From Silene latifolia (taxonomy: Eukaryota; Streptophyta; Magnoliopsida; Caryophyllales; Caryophyllaceae), in the NCBI RefSeq assembly GCF_048544455.1, contig NC_133529.1, positions 51,641,401 to 51,705,400 on the forward strand: a stretch of 64,000 bases of DNA. The letters run 5' to 3'. Position 1 is the first letter of the stretch; each line of letters opens with the position of its first letter. The notes under the pieces were generated by a model. The model had not been told where the DNA came from. It was given only the letters and a program-made list of their open reading frames with translations, and made no database searches. Positions 1-11,534 of the stretch are shown in pieces. Position numbers and translations under genes: made by a program.

Positions 1-63
1 TTATAACTCGGAAAAACTATAAACCGATTTGCATGCAAACAACCTAAGGCTCATGATACCACT
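1..63 (-). mobile_element. A1 internal edge and primer-binding site
   Basis: This is the start of the internal region of a minus-strand copia-like element (A1) that runs off the left edge of the window. Positions 49-61 are the reverse complement of TGGTATCATGAGC, which is the initiator Met-tRNA primer site (TGGTATCAGAGC) with one extra T. The other A-family element, at 53831-53845, carries the same extra T. No coding sequence is visible in this short piece. Confidence 0.75.
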
Positions 64-1575
64 TGTTAGAATTCATTAATCACATTAATATACATATTCA
101 TATATGCTCAAATTTATTTAGTCATAAAATAAATTCTAGATCTTATGCATGCAAACATAAATAAGATAAGAGAAGAAATCATCAATCTTACTATATGATT
201 TCGGATTAATGGGCACCAACAAATTCACCTATTTGTTAGTTCTTGAGCTTTCCTTAAAATGGATGAACAAAAGGTCCAAATTAGAACCTCTACCAAAAGT
301 GAATACCCAAGAAAACCTCTTAATAACCAATACTCCCTCTATTTTTTTATATATGACTTTCTCACATTTCGAGACACTCCCTTCTCTCTTCAATATCTCT
401 TAAAATATAAGACTAAATATTATGATATGTATACTCATATGAAAGAGATTTTCGTAAGGAATTTAATGGTACCATTTTTATATTTTTTGAACAAATATAT
501 TTTTGTAAATATTAAAGTCAAAGGCTTACCTCGTAAATGTAAAACGTCATATATAAAAAAGTGGAGGGAGTATTATTTTGTACTAGAAATAATACAAGTC
601 TTAATATAAAATTGACACAAAAATATTTTGTATATCCTCTTGAATAATTTCGGCGAAGAGGAGAGATTTGTGAGTTTTATTTCTCTAAGTTTTCACAAAA
701 TGGTAGAGAGAAAAGTTTTTCTTACACTAGAAAAATGTTAGATGAAGTAGTGAATGATTATGAGAGAAAACCATTTTTGTTTTTCTCTACATAGAAAACC
801 GGTGGGATGGGTCTTATTGGAGAGCCAATGCATGGTCTTGTTCTTCTCAAGATAAGACTAGGTATGCAATGCTAGACATTAGGCTTTAATCATCATGTTT
901 CCAATTAAAAATAAAAACACAATATACACCTTAATCCCTCCAATATTTCGGTACACTTGAGATAAAATGGGTAGTCCATTTTATTTTGTCATTTGTCAAT
1001 TGTGACATATGTGACATGTTACTTGACATGTGAAATTGTAATGTATTTTTAACATATGAAAAATCAACATACTCATAAAATATGTCATATACAAAGTCGA
1101 CTAGTAATTCGTAATTACTTGTACCAAAACGGTTTATCAAATTATAAATTACAACGTCTTGTATTTATAATAAATCATTCATTCAATTTCAATTGTTTCG
1201 TAAACAATAATTTTATCTAAGTAATAAAACAATTCGATTACTTAGACCGTATCTCATTTAATCAAAATACAATAAGACACGTTAGCTTTACAATCAAAAT
1301 TATCCGTCAATTTTAAGCAATTTAATTAACTCGTATCGGCATACGATTAATTAAATAATCAATTAAGAGTATTTCCCTATAGGTATGACCTAAGGGGATC
1401 AACTGATCACCACCGTCGCACGACAGTAATGTCAAACTCTAGTCAGCCAATCATTACCGATATGTGTGGACCAGTTGACTGTAAAATATTACATCCCACA
1501 TGTATTCTTTAAACATGTGATCATCATGATCGACAGTTGTGATCGCATTATTGTCGGAGGACACATATTCCAACA
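64..1575 (-). mobile_element. A1 5' LTR (copia-like family A)
   Basis: A 1.5-kb LTR that begins TGTTAG and ends CCAACA on the plus strand. The PBS sits at its left edge, so it is the 5' LTR of an element on the minus strand. Its reverse complement matches the LTR at 44426 closely, including its first 200 bases. The structured LTR module lies at 1398-1479. The short open frames in this stretch are AT-rich chance frames; I see no gene. The target-site duplication cannot be checked because the left end of the element is outside the window. Confidence 0.8.
1398..1479 (-). promoter_or_regulatory. structured LTR module, copy in A1
   Basis: 82-bp module with outer arms 1398-1407 and 1470-1479 and inner stem arms 1424-1431 (CAGTAATG) and 1452-1459 (CATTACCG). 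The 20-base loop is almost the same in every copy. It lies about 96 bp from the element's own LTR start. See findings for the cross-copy comparison. Confidence 0.7.
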
Positions 1576-2039
1576 TAACCATCTTACCACAATGTAATTA
1601 GATTCAGTTTGTAGAACTTGCAAGGGTTGAAACTAAAACATTTTTCTAGTCACTTACTCCTAAGTCAATAAAATCAGCCTAAGATTTCGACAAATCCTTA
1701 TAGGTTTGGAAACTAGAGTTTGTACAACCCTTCAACACACAACTTAGTATGTCATCCAAACTTAAAAACAAATCCTCAATTCTCCTCAAGAAATTTAATG
1801 GATGTTCTTGAAGGCTTTCTAATGACCTTCATTCGAATTAACTAGTTATTGACTTATCATGCTCCAAGCATATGATTCATCAGGGCATCTGCATATAAAG
1901 GCATACATGATCGTTCTAATGGCGGAAACATTAGCAATCGATTTCATGTGATCAACAACTCATTAGGTTCAGTGAATGACTATGACTCTATCATAGTAAT
2001 TCCACTTTCATCAATATGAATAACCTCCTCAACCTTGTT

Positions 2040-2400
2040 GATATTAAACAGATAAAGAATCTTATCAATATAAGATATTTATCTAAGTGCCAATCTAAAA
2101 TTCCCTATGTCATAATAGATTTGAAATTTTAGAATGCATTATATCTTCTTTCATTGAGAATTAAAGAACAAAACACTCCTTCATAGATGGTAGTGTTAGC
2201 ATGTCATCCTCAATAAGTAATATGAAATTAACATGGAAGACAATTTCTCCCACTGAACTTCATTTCTAAACGTGGCAATTTTGACTCCCACTCAAATCCA
2301 TGTATACACATGGTTTCTCGACAACTCGAGTGAAACTATTTTCTTATCACATGATCGAAATGATCATTGCAATCTTTAAGCGTTAATTAAAACCTTGTGC
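2040..2400 (-). pseudogene. B1 copia reverse-transcriptase remnant
   Basis: No open frame survives. On the minus strand the sequence at about 2265-2370 still aligns by eye with the part of copia reverse transcriptase between the FDHVI and LYMKF regions of element C (16390-16470). It includes a preserved tatacatgg...gagtgggag string. Around 2065 there is a match to the Y-I-D-K-V segment further downstream in pol. This shows that B elements descend from complete gag-pol elements rather than having been built without pol. Confidence 0.6.
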
Positions 2401-3531
2401 TTATGTCGTATACACACCCCTTTCTAATTACCTATTTAGAAATTGGTTTTAACATCTAACTTGATCATACACACTATGAGGTGTAGAAATGATAATCATG
2501 GATCTTAGCATAGTTACATGTTAACTTAGCTTTGTAGACATCCTTTATGTCTATCTATGCAACTCTAAATAATTTTATCCTTTTGCACAGATTTCACTTT
2601 GGTTCATACGGCTCTTATGTAAAATAGAATTGAAATTACTTGATACAACCACTTCATAATCTTATTATATGAAGAATATTTTCTTTTGGTCTCCACACTA
2701 GTCTGAAGATTTACCTAAGTAAGCTTTCTTTTGTTCTCCTCACTAGTTCCTAACCACTCGTATGTTTTGTTGCTAATTTTCTCCCACTCTATCTTTTGAA
2801 AAATATATCTATTTTTCCCGAAAGATAGCCTTATAAGTAACAAACAATTTCAGAATTATGAATTAGATGGAAGAAAATATCGCATATGATAACCTTAATT
2901 GGTGACGCTTTTGTAAAGACATTATAATCTAGGTTCAAAATAGACTAATCCTTATAAAGTATAGGATTGGACTCATATCCATGTCTTATACAATTTTAAG
3001 GTCTTAAGCCCTCCCATAGCTCGTATGGAGTCTTATAAGTGGTCACAATTCTTAGTTATAAGTGGTGTAGCCAATTGGTTTTATAAAATTCCCTTTTTTG
3101 AGTTCAAATAACTCTATTTGACTTTATAATCGGTCTTCTTATATCAAATAAGATGTGATATATATTAAGTCATAAAAGCATAAGTGAGAATCAAATTCAT
3201 GGCTTATGAACTTATTACAATGATCCAATCGTTGTAATTCTTTTATGATTAATTTAAGTCAATATGATTTATGTTTTGATGTAAAAGTGTATAATGACAA
3301 GTTTTAGAACGAAAATTTTCCATAAACCGAGTGACTTGGGTTGAAAACCAAGCCACTAAAATTCAAATACAACCACTTGTCCTTGAAGATGAAAGGAAAT
3401 AAACTAATTTTCATGTCTAACTAGGAAATTAAGAAGAGTTCTAAAACAACAACTTCAAAATACAACAATAAAAGGAAGACTATCAAAATAAAGGCCAAGC
3501 TTCCATAGGTTTTCTACTATGGGCGGCTACT

Positions 3532-4588
3532 CTAGCTTCCCTTGAAGAGCCTCCTTAGGCTTGCTTGTCTTTGCCTTTGTCTTTGCTCGGATGCCCTTAA
3601 ATACAAATAAAAAAGGGTAAGAATCACAACTTGTATCCAAATACCAAAGTTGAGATTGAAATCAAAACATAAATGATAGGGAGAAATATATTTACCTACT
3701 GGAACAATCGTTCCAGTTTTGATATCACTAAGATACTTCGGGAAATTCCTCTTCCAATGTCCTATGCCACTACAATAATGGCATTTGTCCTCGGATGTAG
3801 CACCCTTTTTAGAAGAGCTTTTCTCAATAGCTTTTCCTTTTCCCATAAAGGGAGTGGGTTTCTTGCCCTTACTAGCACTCCTTTTAAACTTCCCTTTGCT
3901 CTTATTGTTAATAACGAGCACATCCTTGGTTGAGCTAACATTTAGACCCATATCTCTCTCGGCTTGCACAACCCATTTGTGCAATTCATGGAGAGAAGTG
4001 TTCATATTTTGCATATTGTAGTTTACCCTAAATTGTACATATGCTTTGACTTTGTTCAAGAAATGTAAAACTCGGTCTATAACGAGTTGTTCGGGAATGT
4101 CAAACCCTTGGATTATAAGAGTCTCAACAAGCTTAATCAACTCGAGCACATGAGGGCTAACCTTTTGGCCCTCTTTGATTTTGATTTCGAAAAATGCGGA
4201 GGCCGCCTCATATTGGATGATCCTTGGAGCTTGCGACAACATGGTCACAAGCATGGTATAGATCTCATAGGCCGTGCTCATATTAATAGCACTTCTTTGG
4301 AGATTGGGTTCCATTGAGAAAATCAAGACGTTCTTGATTGCAGCCGATTCTTTTAGGTAAGCCTCATAGGCTTCCCTTACGACGGAGGTTGACCTTTGTA
4401 GTAGGTGTAGCGGGAGCGGCTTCGGTAAGGTAACGAAGCTTGTCGTCACCTTCTGCGGCCAAGCGGAGTTGTGCGTCCCAATCGGCGAAGTTAGATCCAT
4501 TATTTTTACGTTTACCTCGATCCATAAAGGATCTGGCGAGTGGTGGAGCGTTTGCGCTAGTTGATGCGGATGAATTTGGAGTTGTCAT
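3532..4588 (-). pseudogene. gag: B1 gag, frameshifted copia nucleocapsid polyprotein
   Basis: Gag capsid and nucleocapsid protein of a copia-type element, which would package element RNA in cytoplasmic particles. It is homologous to the gag part of the intact element at 13467. The N-terminal part (4588 to about 4390) and the rest (to 3532) lie in different frames, so one frameshift separates them. A CCHC zinc knuckle is present near 3730-3790, but its last cysteine is phenylalanine (GHWKRNF), while the B2 copy has cysteine. After the knuckle the frame runs into a scrambled protease start, with a tryptophan-isoleucine where the intact element has WVLDTG, and then ends. No protease, integrase or reverse-transcriptase frame follows. 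Confidence 0.8.
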
Positions 4589-4682
4589 AGCTAACTAATC
4601 AAATTGACTACAAAATAGAAAATGAAGGAATTATAAACATTTATCGTTTTAATAAAACTTGTAGATATTTTAAACAAATCTT

Positions 4683-4733
4683 AGCATTTACATAGTGACC
4701 TTTACCCAACTATGATAAATGATTTCGAGACCC
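4683..4733 (-). promoter_or_regulatory. conserved pre-gag leader block, B1
   Basis: A 51-base block about 95 nt upstream of the gag start. Its minus-strand core, catttatcatagttgggta, is shared with B2, H and A2 and more loosely with C. It sits where retroelement packaging or translation signals usually lie; the function is inferred. Confidence 0.5.
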
Positions 4734-6702
4734 AAAATTCATATTAATTTGGATGTGAGCCAATGGGCCCTCTATACCTTTACTATTATAACTTGGTGGG
4801 TTAACCCTCTTAACCGATTCTACAATTAGAACTCTCGGTCGATGAATTTACGTTAAGTTCATCTTTAGCCCGAACCTATTGCGGCTACGGTCGCAAATAA
4901 TTTCGTTGAGATCAACCAAATTTTCGAAGTGTAATAACTATTTATTACCCCACTTGCCCAACGTCAATTGATGTACCCAAAAAATCGTATTGTACCCCTT
5001 ATGAAATTGAGATTCATGGGCTTCTACTATCTTTATAAGGCTAAGTCTCAATCTTTTAAAAGTGAAGGTCTTGTCAATTTATTATCTATCAATTTTAAGT
5101 GAGCTAAAAGTTGAATTATCGATAATCATAATTGACACGGTCGAAGACTCGATTTGATATGCATGTGATGTTATGGCGATTTGGTAATGCATGCAACATA
5201 TTAAAAGAAAAGCAAAGCAAAATAAAATTCCTAGTATGGCCTTCCTAAAAAAGAAAATCAAATAATCTATTACAAATTCAGAAACCAACTCCTTTGGTCC
5301 CTTGAATCTTCAAGTGGCACACCTCCCAAGAACACCGTCTTTGTCGGTAACGCCTTTCCAAATGGCACCGTCTTGAAGGAACTCCGGAATTACAAATAAT
5401 AATAAATACATAGCTATTCCTATTGTACATTTGTAATATGAAAAACTAGTAAAAATAAAAGTGATAGGAGGTCACATTAAATTACAACCGAATCAATATG
5501 CCCTTACATTACGGGGTAATATCGATTAAAACTAAGACCATACTAAGATAAAATTACATAATTCAAAATTACATAAAGAAAATATGACATTCAACAATGA
5601 AATATGCAGCATTATAATATGTATCTAACATGCCAAGTTATGTGCCAAATCGCCCTATTTAACTTATATCGTACATATAACCCGATTTTATGGAAATTCA
5701 CGATTTTTAACTTATTAAAATCGCTAAATAATACTAAAATCTAATTTTAGTCCAAGTTAATTATCCTAACTCTCTTAGGACTCCAAAAATTAGTCATTAC
5801 TCAATTTTTGACAATAGTTCAACTTGATATAATATTTATGCTCATTTTTGACCCTAAAATCATAACTTTTATGAAATAAATCCAAATTAAATTACAATCA
5901 TTCCAAAATTTGAATTTTAAATTTTTTGAACATTCTGGAATATATCCATGACACTCGTAATGTCAAAATTAAGGTTAAAACTTTCGAATTTATTTCGAGA
6001 AAAATGTAGTTGCGACTTATCGGTGTTATCAAATAAAAAATCTAAAGCATATGAAAGTTAATCTAATAAATTTTTCAACATTAGGTCTGATAAGTAGGAT
6101 ATAAATGCAACCTAAAATATGTTTCTCATGCCATCTAATTTGTTTTAGCTATTTTTGCCAAAATAGTCACTATTTATGTCATTTTTACACTAAAAATTCA
6201 TAAATAATGCAAAATGAATCAAGTTCATCTTAAATTTTACACACAGTGAGTAAAATGTGCATGTGACAACATATTACAATTTCATGGCCTGTTTCGAAAT
6301 TTAACTATTTTAACCATTTTACCTCCATTTATTCCATTTTTATCTCATAAAAATCATAAATCATGCAAAATAAATCAAATTTATACGAAATTTTACATAC
6401 AATAAGTAAAATATGCATGTGAGGTCATATAAAAATTTCAAGGTCATAAACTAAGTCTAACTAGTTTTAGTATTTTAAATACCATTTTACCCATTAAAAT
6501 GTAATAAAATCACTAAAAATCATTAAAATAAGCAATAAAATACCATAAATCAACAAAATGACCTTAATACACTTTAGTATCAGAATATACAATATGCAAT
6601 ATGATTTTGTGACATTATCTAACAAATCACAAATTATTAGTTTTAATTAAGTTACTTATAACTCGAAAAAACTATAAATCGATTATGCATGCAACATCCT
6701 AT
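4734..6702 (-). mobile_element. B1 5' leader, non-coding
   Basis: AT-rich 5' untranslated leader of B1, about 2 kb, with no credible coding region. Parts of it match the leaders of H (50280-52350) and A2 (53850-55880), for example the stretch around 5860-6560. It is complete here, but in B2 about 1.1 kb of it is missing across the junction at 20259-20263. Confidence 0.6.
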
Positions 6703-6714
6703 GCTCTGATACCA
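6703..6714 (-). other. B1 primer-binding site
   Basis: Reads GCTCTGATACCA on the plus strand, the exact reverse complement of the 12-base initiator Met-tRNA site TGGTATCAGAGC. It sits two bases from the LTR start at 6717. Confidence 0.85.
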
Positions 6715-6716
6715 AT

Positions 6717-7590
6717 TGTTAGGTTCATATACCTATTATTAAACATTTCTAATAGTGAACTAATTAACATTTTAACTTTAGTCACTTAAGATCTAGTGCA
6801 TGCACAACTATAGTAAGAGATAAAAGAAAACAATGTTCCTTACATTGTAAATGGTTCGAAATTTGGGCACAAATAAGGACACCTTCCTGATTTGTTCTTG
6901 AGCTTATGGAAAATGGATGATCCTCCAAAACAAATCTCAAGTGTAGAGATTCTCCTCTTGTTGCACCCAAAACAATAACCCTTAATACTAATATACTAAT
7001 TAACTAGACTAATATATTAGTTATCCTTAAAGATTCTAATAAGATTTGTATTACTACTCTAGTAATAATATAATTTGATATTAGAATATGGTGGAACAAT
7101 TTTGTGAGATCTAAAAACTATTTTTAGAGAGAAAATAAGAGAGGTTTTGATAACCAAACCCTAAAATTATGTAAGAATGAAAAATAAAGCAAAAGATGCT
7201 CTTATTGAGCCTTGGGAGGCCGGGTGAGAGGAGGTGAGAGTGGCCAATGCATTGCCTTTGTCTTACCCTTAAAATGTAGGGTGAAGGCTAGTTAGTGTAG
7301 GTAATCATATGCTTGTTTTATCATTAAAATAAAACATCCACTAACTCCTTAATCCCTCCATTTTTTCGGCCTCTTAAGATAAAAAGGACTCCATTTTAAG
7401 TTTGTCAATTTGTCATTTGTAATAAGGTAGGTCATGTGTCACATACCATGCCCATAGATATTTTAATGCATATTTAAACCCTTAAATATCATTTTATAAC
7501 AAATAAATTACTTGTGACAATTTTACTAGTAATACATGATTACAATTGTTAAAATGGGTCATATAAATATAGTTCACAACATTTTGCAAT
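6717..7590 (-). mobile_element. B middle LTR, truncated
   Basis: The LTR shared by the two tandem B units. It matches the right-hand B LTR (20261-21050) closely until the string acattttgcaat. There it jumps into internal sequence that corresponds to about 2213 of B1. The junction shares CAAT on both parents, consistent with microhomology-mediated deletion. The last roughly 400 bp of the LTR, including the structured module, are therefore missing here. Confidence 0.75.
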
Positions 7591-8906
7591 GAGTAATATG
7601 ACATTAACATGGAAGACAATTTCTCCCATTGAACTTCATTTCTAAACGTGGCAATTTTGACTCCCACTCAAATCCATGTATACACATGGTTTCTCGACAA
7701 CTCGAGTGAAACTATTTTCTTATCACATGATCGAAATGATCATTGCAATCTTTAAGCGTTAATTAAAACCTTGTGCTTATGTCGTATACACACCCCTTTC
7801 TAAATACCTATTTAGAAATTGGTTTTAACATCTAACTTGATCATACACACTATGAGGTGTAGCAATGATAATCATGGATCTTAGCATAGTTACATGTTAA
7901 CTTAGCTTTGTAGACATCCTTTATGTCTATCTATGCAACTTTAAATAATTTTATCCTTTTGCACAAATTTCACTTTGGTTCATACGGCTCTTATGTAAAA
8001 TAGAATTGAAATTACTTGCTACAGCCACTTCATAATCTTATTATATGAAGAACATTTTCTTTTGGTCTCCACACTAGTCTGAAGATTTACCTAAGTAAGC
8101 TTTCTTTTGGTCTCCTCACTAGTTCCTAACCAGTCGTATGTTTGTTGCTAATTTTCTCCCACTCTATCTTTTGAAAAATATATCTATTTTTCTCGAAAGA
8201 TAGCCTTATAAGTAACAAACAATTTAAGAATTATGAATGTGAAGGAAGAAAATATGGCATATGATAACATTAATTGGTGACCCTTTTGTAAAGACATTAT
8301 AATCTAGCTTCAAAATAGACTAATCCTTATAAAGTATAGGATTGGATTCATATCCATGTCTTATATAATTTTAAGGTCTTAAGCCCTCCCATAGCTCGTA
8401 TGGAGTCTTATAAGTGGTCACAATTCTTAGTTATAAGTGGTGTAGCCAATTGGTTTTATAAAATTCCCTATTTTGAGTTCAAATAACTCTATTTGACTTT
8501 ATAATCGTTCTTCTGATATCAAATAAGATGTGATATATATTAAGTCATAAAAGCATAAGTGAGAATCAAATTCATGGCTTATGAACTTATTACAATGATC
8601 CAATCATTGTAATTCTTTTATGATTAATTTAAGTCAATATGATTTATGTTTTGAGGTAAAAGTGTATAAAGACAAGTTTTAGAACGAAAATTTTCCATAA
8701 ACCGAGTGACTTGGGTTGAAAACCAAGCCACTAAAATTCAAATACAACCACTTGTCCTTGAAGATGAAAGGAAATTTACTAGTTTTCATGTCTAACTAGG
8801 AAATTAAGAAGAGTTCTAAAAAAACAACTTCAAAATACAACAATAAAAGGAAGACTGTCAAAATAAAGGCCAAGCTTCCATAGGTCTTCGACTATGGGCG
8901 GCTACT

Positions 8907-9972
8907 CTAGCTTCCCTTGAAGAGCCTCCTTAGGCTTGCTTGTCTTTGCCTTTGTCTTTGCTCGGATGCCCTTAAATACAAATAAAAAAGGGTAAGAATC
9001 ACAACTTGTATCCAAATACCAAAGTTTAGATTGAAATCAAAACATAAATGATAGGGAGAAATATATTTACCTACTGGAACAATCTTTCCAGTTTTGATAT
9101 CACTAAGATACTTCGGGCAATTCCTCTTCCAATGTCCTATGCCACAACAATAATGGCATTTGTCCTCGGAAGTAGCACCCTTTTGAGCTTTTCTTAATAG
9201 CTTTTCCTTTTCCCTTAAAGGGAGTGGGTTTCTTGCCCTTGCTAGCACTCCTCTTAAACTTCCCTTTGCTCTTATTGTTAATAACGAGCACATCCTTGGT
9301 TGAGCTAACATTTAGACCCATATCTCTCTCGGCTTGCACAATCAATTTGTGCAATTCATGGAGAGAAGTGTTCATATTTTGCATATTGTAGTTTACCCTA
9401 AACTGTACATATGCTTTGACTTTGTTCAAGGAATGTAAAACTCGGTATATAACGAGTTGTTCGGGAATGTCAACCCCTTGGATTTTAAGAGTCTCAACAA
9501 GCTCAATCAACTTGAGCACATGAGGGCTAACCTTTTGGCCTTCTTTGATGTTGATTTCGAAAAATGCGGAGGCCGCCTCATATTGGATGATCCTTGGAGC
9601 TTGCGAGAACATGGTCACAAGCTTGGTATAGATCTCATAGGCCGTGCTCATGTTAATAGCACTCCTTTGGAGATCGGGTTCCATTCAGAAAATCAAGACG
9701 TTCTTAATTGCGGCCGATTCTTTTAGGTAAGCCTCATAGGCTTCCCTTACGACGGAGGTTGAACTAGTAGTAGGTGTAGAGGGAGCGGCTTCGGTAAGGT
9801 AACAAAGCTTGTCGTCACCTTCCGCGGCCAAGCGGAGTTGTGCGTCCCAATCGGCGAAGTTAGATCCATTCTTTTCAAGTTTACATCGATCCATAAAGGA
9901 TCGGAGCCAAGAAGCATTGGCGAGTGGTGGAGCGGTTGCGCTAGTTGATGCGGATGAATTTGGAGTTGTCAT
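8907..9972 (-). pseudogene. gag: B2 gag, copia nucleocapsid polyprotein with stop and frameshift
   Basis: Gag capsid and nucleocapsid protein related to the N-terminal 300 residues of the intact copia at 13467. It has an N-terminal region with the WLRSFMDRC segment, a capsid-like helical region, a lysine-rich linker and a CCHC knuckle (CHYC-x4-H-x4-C, near 9105-9160) that keeps all four metal ligands. Compared with B1, a TCA serine codon has become TGA at 9685-9687, and a 4-base loss near 9193 shifts the frame before the knuckle. The N-terminal frameshift of B1 is absent here, so the two copies were broken by independent mutations. Confidence 0.8.
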
Positions 9973-10066
9973 TGCTAACTAATCAAATTGACTACAAAAT
10001 AGAAAATGAAGGAATTCTAAACATTTATCGTTTTAATAAAACTTGTAGACATTTTAAACAAGTCTT

Positions 10067-10117
10067 AGCATTCACATAGTGACCTTTACCCAACTATGAT
10101 AAATGATTTCGAGACCC
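10067..10117 (-). promoter_or_regulatory. conserved pre-gag leader block, B2
   Basis: Same 51-base block as at 4683-4733, with only a few base changes, again about 95 nt upstream of the gag start at 9972. Confidence 0.5.
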
Positions 10118-10276
10118 AAAATTCATATTAATTTGGATGTGAGCCAATGGACCCTATATACCTTTACTAATACAACATGGTGGGTTAATCCTCTTAACCG
10201 ATTCTACAATTAGAACTCTCGATCGATGAATTTACGTTAAGTTCATCTTTAGCCCGAACCTATTGCGGCTAGTGTC

Positions 10277-10281
10277 GCAAA
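10277..10281. repeat. target-site duplication of element C, left
   Basis: GCAAA immediately before the C LTR, repeated at 19524-19528 after it. The empty site is visible in the B1 paralogue near 4890, as gtcgcaaataatttcgttg. Confidence 0.9.
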
Positions 10282-10369
10282 TGTTGGAGTTAGTGTCCTC
10301 CACAATAGTGCGTTAACATAATAAATCTCATTAATGGAATATCATCAGATATTTAATTATTTGATTCTC

Positions 10370-10451
10370 GTCAGTTGATTAACGTAAATCGATAACGGTT
10401 GGCTGACTAGAGTTTGACGTTATTGTCGTGAGACGGCGGTGATCAACTGAC
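10370..10451 (+). promoter_or_regulatory. structured LTR module, C 5' LTR
   Basis: Outer arms GTCAGTTGAT (10370-10379) and ATCAACTGAC (10442-10451) are perfectly complementary. Inner arms CGATAACG (10390-10397) and CGTTATTG (10418-10425) pair over 8 bp with one G-T. They enclose a 20-base loop containing GGCTGACTAGAGTTTG. Confidence 0.75.
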
Positions 10452-11030
10452 CCCTTTTCGGTCACACCTAAAGGAACGAACCCCAATAGACAAATAATTA
10501 ATTGTATGAGATACAATTTATTTAGTCCCTTGATTTGTAGACTAAGAGGTTAGTCGATTATTTTTAGAGAGATTTCGAGTTGCGAACTCGAGGAGCGGCA
10601 GTTATTATTTAATTATGCGATAATTGAATAATAAGTTTTGGGAGACGGGTTTTAGTTAATTAACTGTTAATTTACTAAAATTGTACTAATTGATTAATAT
10701 TAGTACGTAAATAATATGTGCAGTGGTACACGTATATTTACGGAGTGAATTGGACGAATTAATTATGGAAGTATTTAAACATGATACGATGTTTAAAATA
10801 CAAATTACACGGATTTGTGCGACAAATATAAGAACCAACATGGACTCGTAAATGGTCAAGTGGACCGTGTAAAATAAGAGTAGTGGATGATTACTCACAT
10901 AATCATTTCACCTTATTTTGTATACTACCATAATTTATCTTATGTAAGAGTTTGCATGTGATGTAAGATAAAAACATAAGACAAAATTTTTCCACTCCCT
11001 CACTCCACCTCCACCCGCCACTTCCCTTCC

Positions 11031-11036
11031 TATATA
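11031..11036 (+). promoter_or_regulatory. putative TATA box of C
   Basis: TATATA in a CT-rich context (cttcctatatactcc), about 490 bp before the end of the LTR. The same string is at 19034 in the 3' LTR. The transcription start would fall about 30 bp downstream. This is inferred from position and sequence only. Confidence 0.4.
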
Positions 11037-11522
11037 CTCCATCTATTGTTCACAATTTACACTACCTCACTTCTTCACTCTACCTTCTTGCATGTGAACA
11101 ATATTTATTCATCTCTCTAAAATAATTATTAATCACTACTAAGTTGTTAGTATACATACATTAATATTTACTAAGAAAGTTAGTAAAATTAAAATATTAT
11201 CAAGGGTATAAAATTAACAAGTTACTAGTCAATACTTGTTATTATTTTGGGTTAGTTCTTGGGTGAAACAAGAAGGAGATCTTCTTTTTGAAGATTTGCA
11301 AGGAGGATCTTCCATTTGGAATAAGCTCAAGAACAAGCTAGTAAGGTGAACTAGTTTGTGCCCTTTTTACCACAAATTCAATGTAAGGAAATTGTTTTTC
11401 CTTATACTTTCTTTTTATGCTTTCATATTAGCATGCATGTTACATAGATCACCTAAATGATAATTTATGTAAGATAAATTAATTTTATTAGAGAGTCTAA
11501 TATGGATCTATGATCTTTCAAG

Positions 11523-11534
11523 TGGTATCAGAGC
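11523..11534 (+). other. C primer-binding site
   Basis: TGGTATCAGAGC, the classic plant copia site complementary to the initiator Met-tRNA 3' end, two bases after the 5' LTR. Confidence 0.95.

Larger units (their letters stand above)
1576..6716 (-). mobile_element. B1 internal region, gag-retaining copia derivative
   Basis: Internal region of a minus-strand copia derivative. Reading leftwards from the 5' LTR at 6717 there is a PBS (6703-6714), a leader of about 2.1 kb (4589-6702), a broken gag (3532-4588), and about 2 kb of sequence (1576-3531) holding degraded reverse-transcriptase remnants. No polypurine tract is visible next to 1575, so the left side is probably truncated or cut by the A1 insertion. 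Sequence from about 2213 to 5630 is repeated with few differences at 7591-10276 plus 19529-20260 (B2). Confidence 0.75.
7591..10276 (-). mobile_element. B2 internal region, left part
   Basis: Second copy of the B internal sequence, nearly collinear with 2213-4890 of B1. It contains degraded reverse-transcriptase remnants (about 7600-7760), non-coding sequence (7760-8900), the gag pseudogene (8907-9972) and the start of the leader. It is interrupted at 10277 by element C and resumes at 19529. Confidence 0.75.
10282..11520 (+). repeat. C 5' LTR
   Basis: Starts TGTTGGAG and ends ATCTTTCA. It carries the structured module at 10370-10451, a likely TATA box near 11031, and runs directly into AG plus the PBS. 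Confidence 0.95.

Noticed and set aside
3673..4317. Plus-strand frames opposite B1 gag
   Set aside because: The minus strand carries recognisable gag; the plus-strand frames have no domain and differ in B2.
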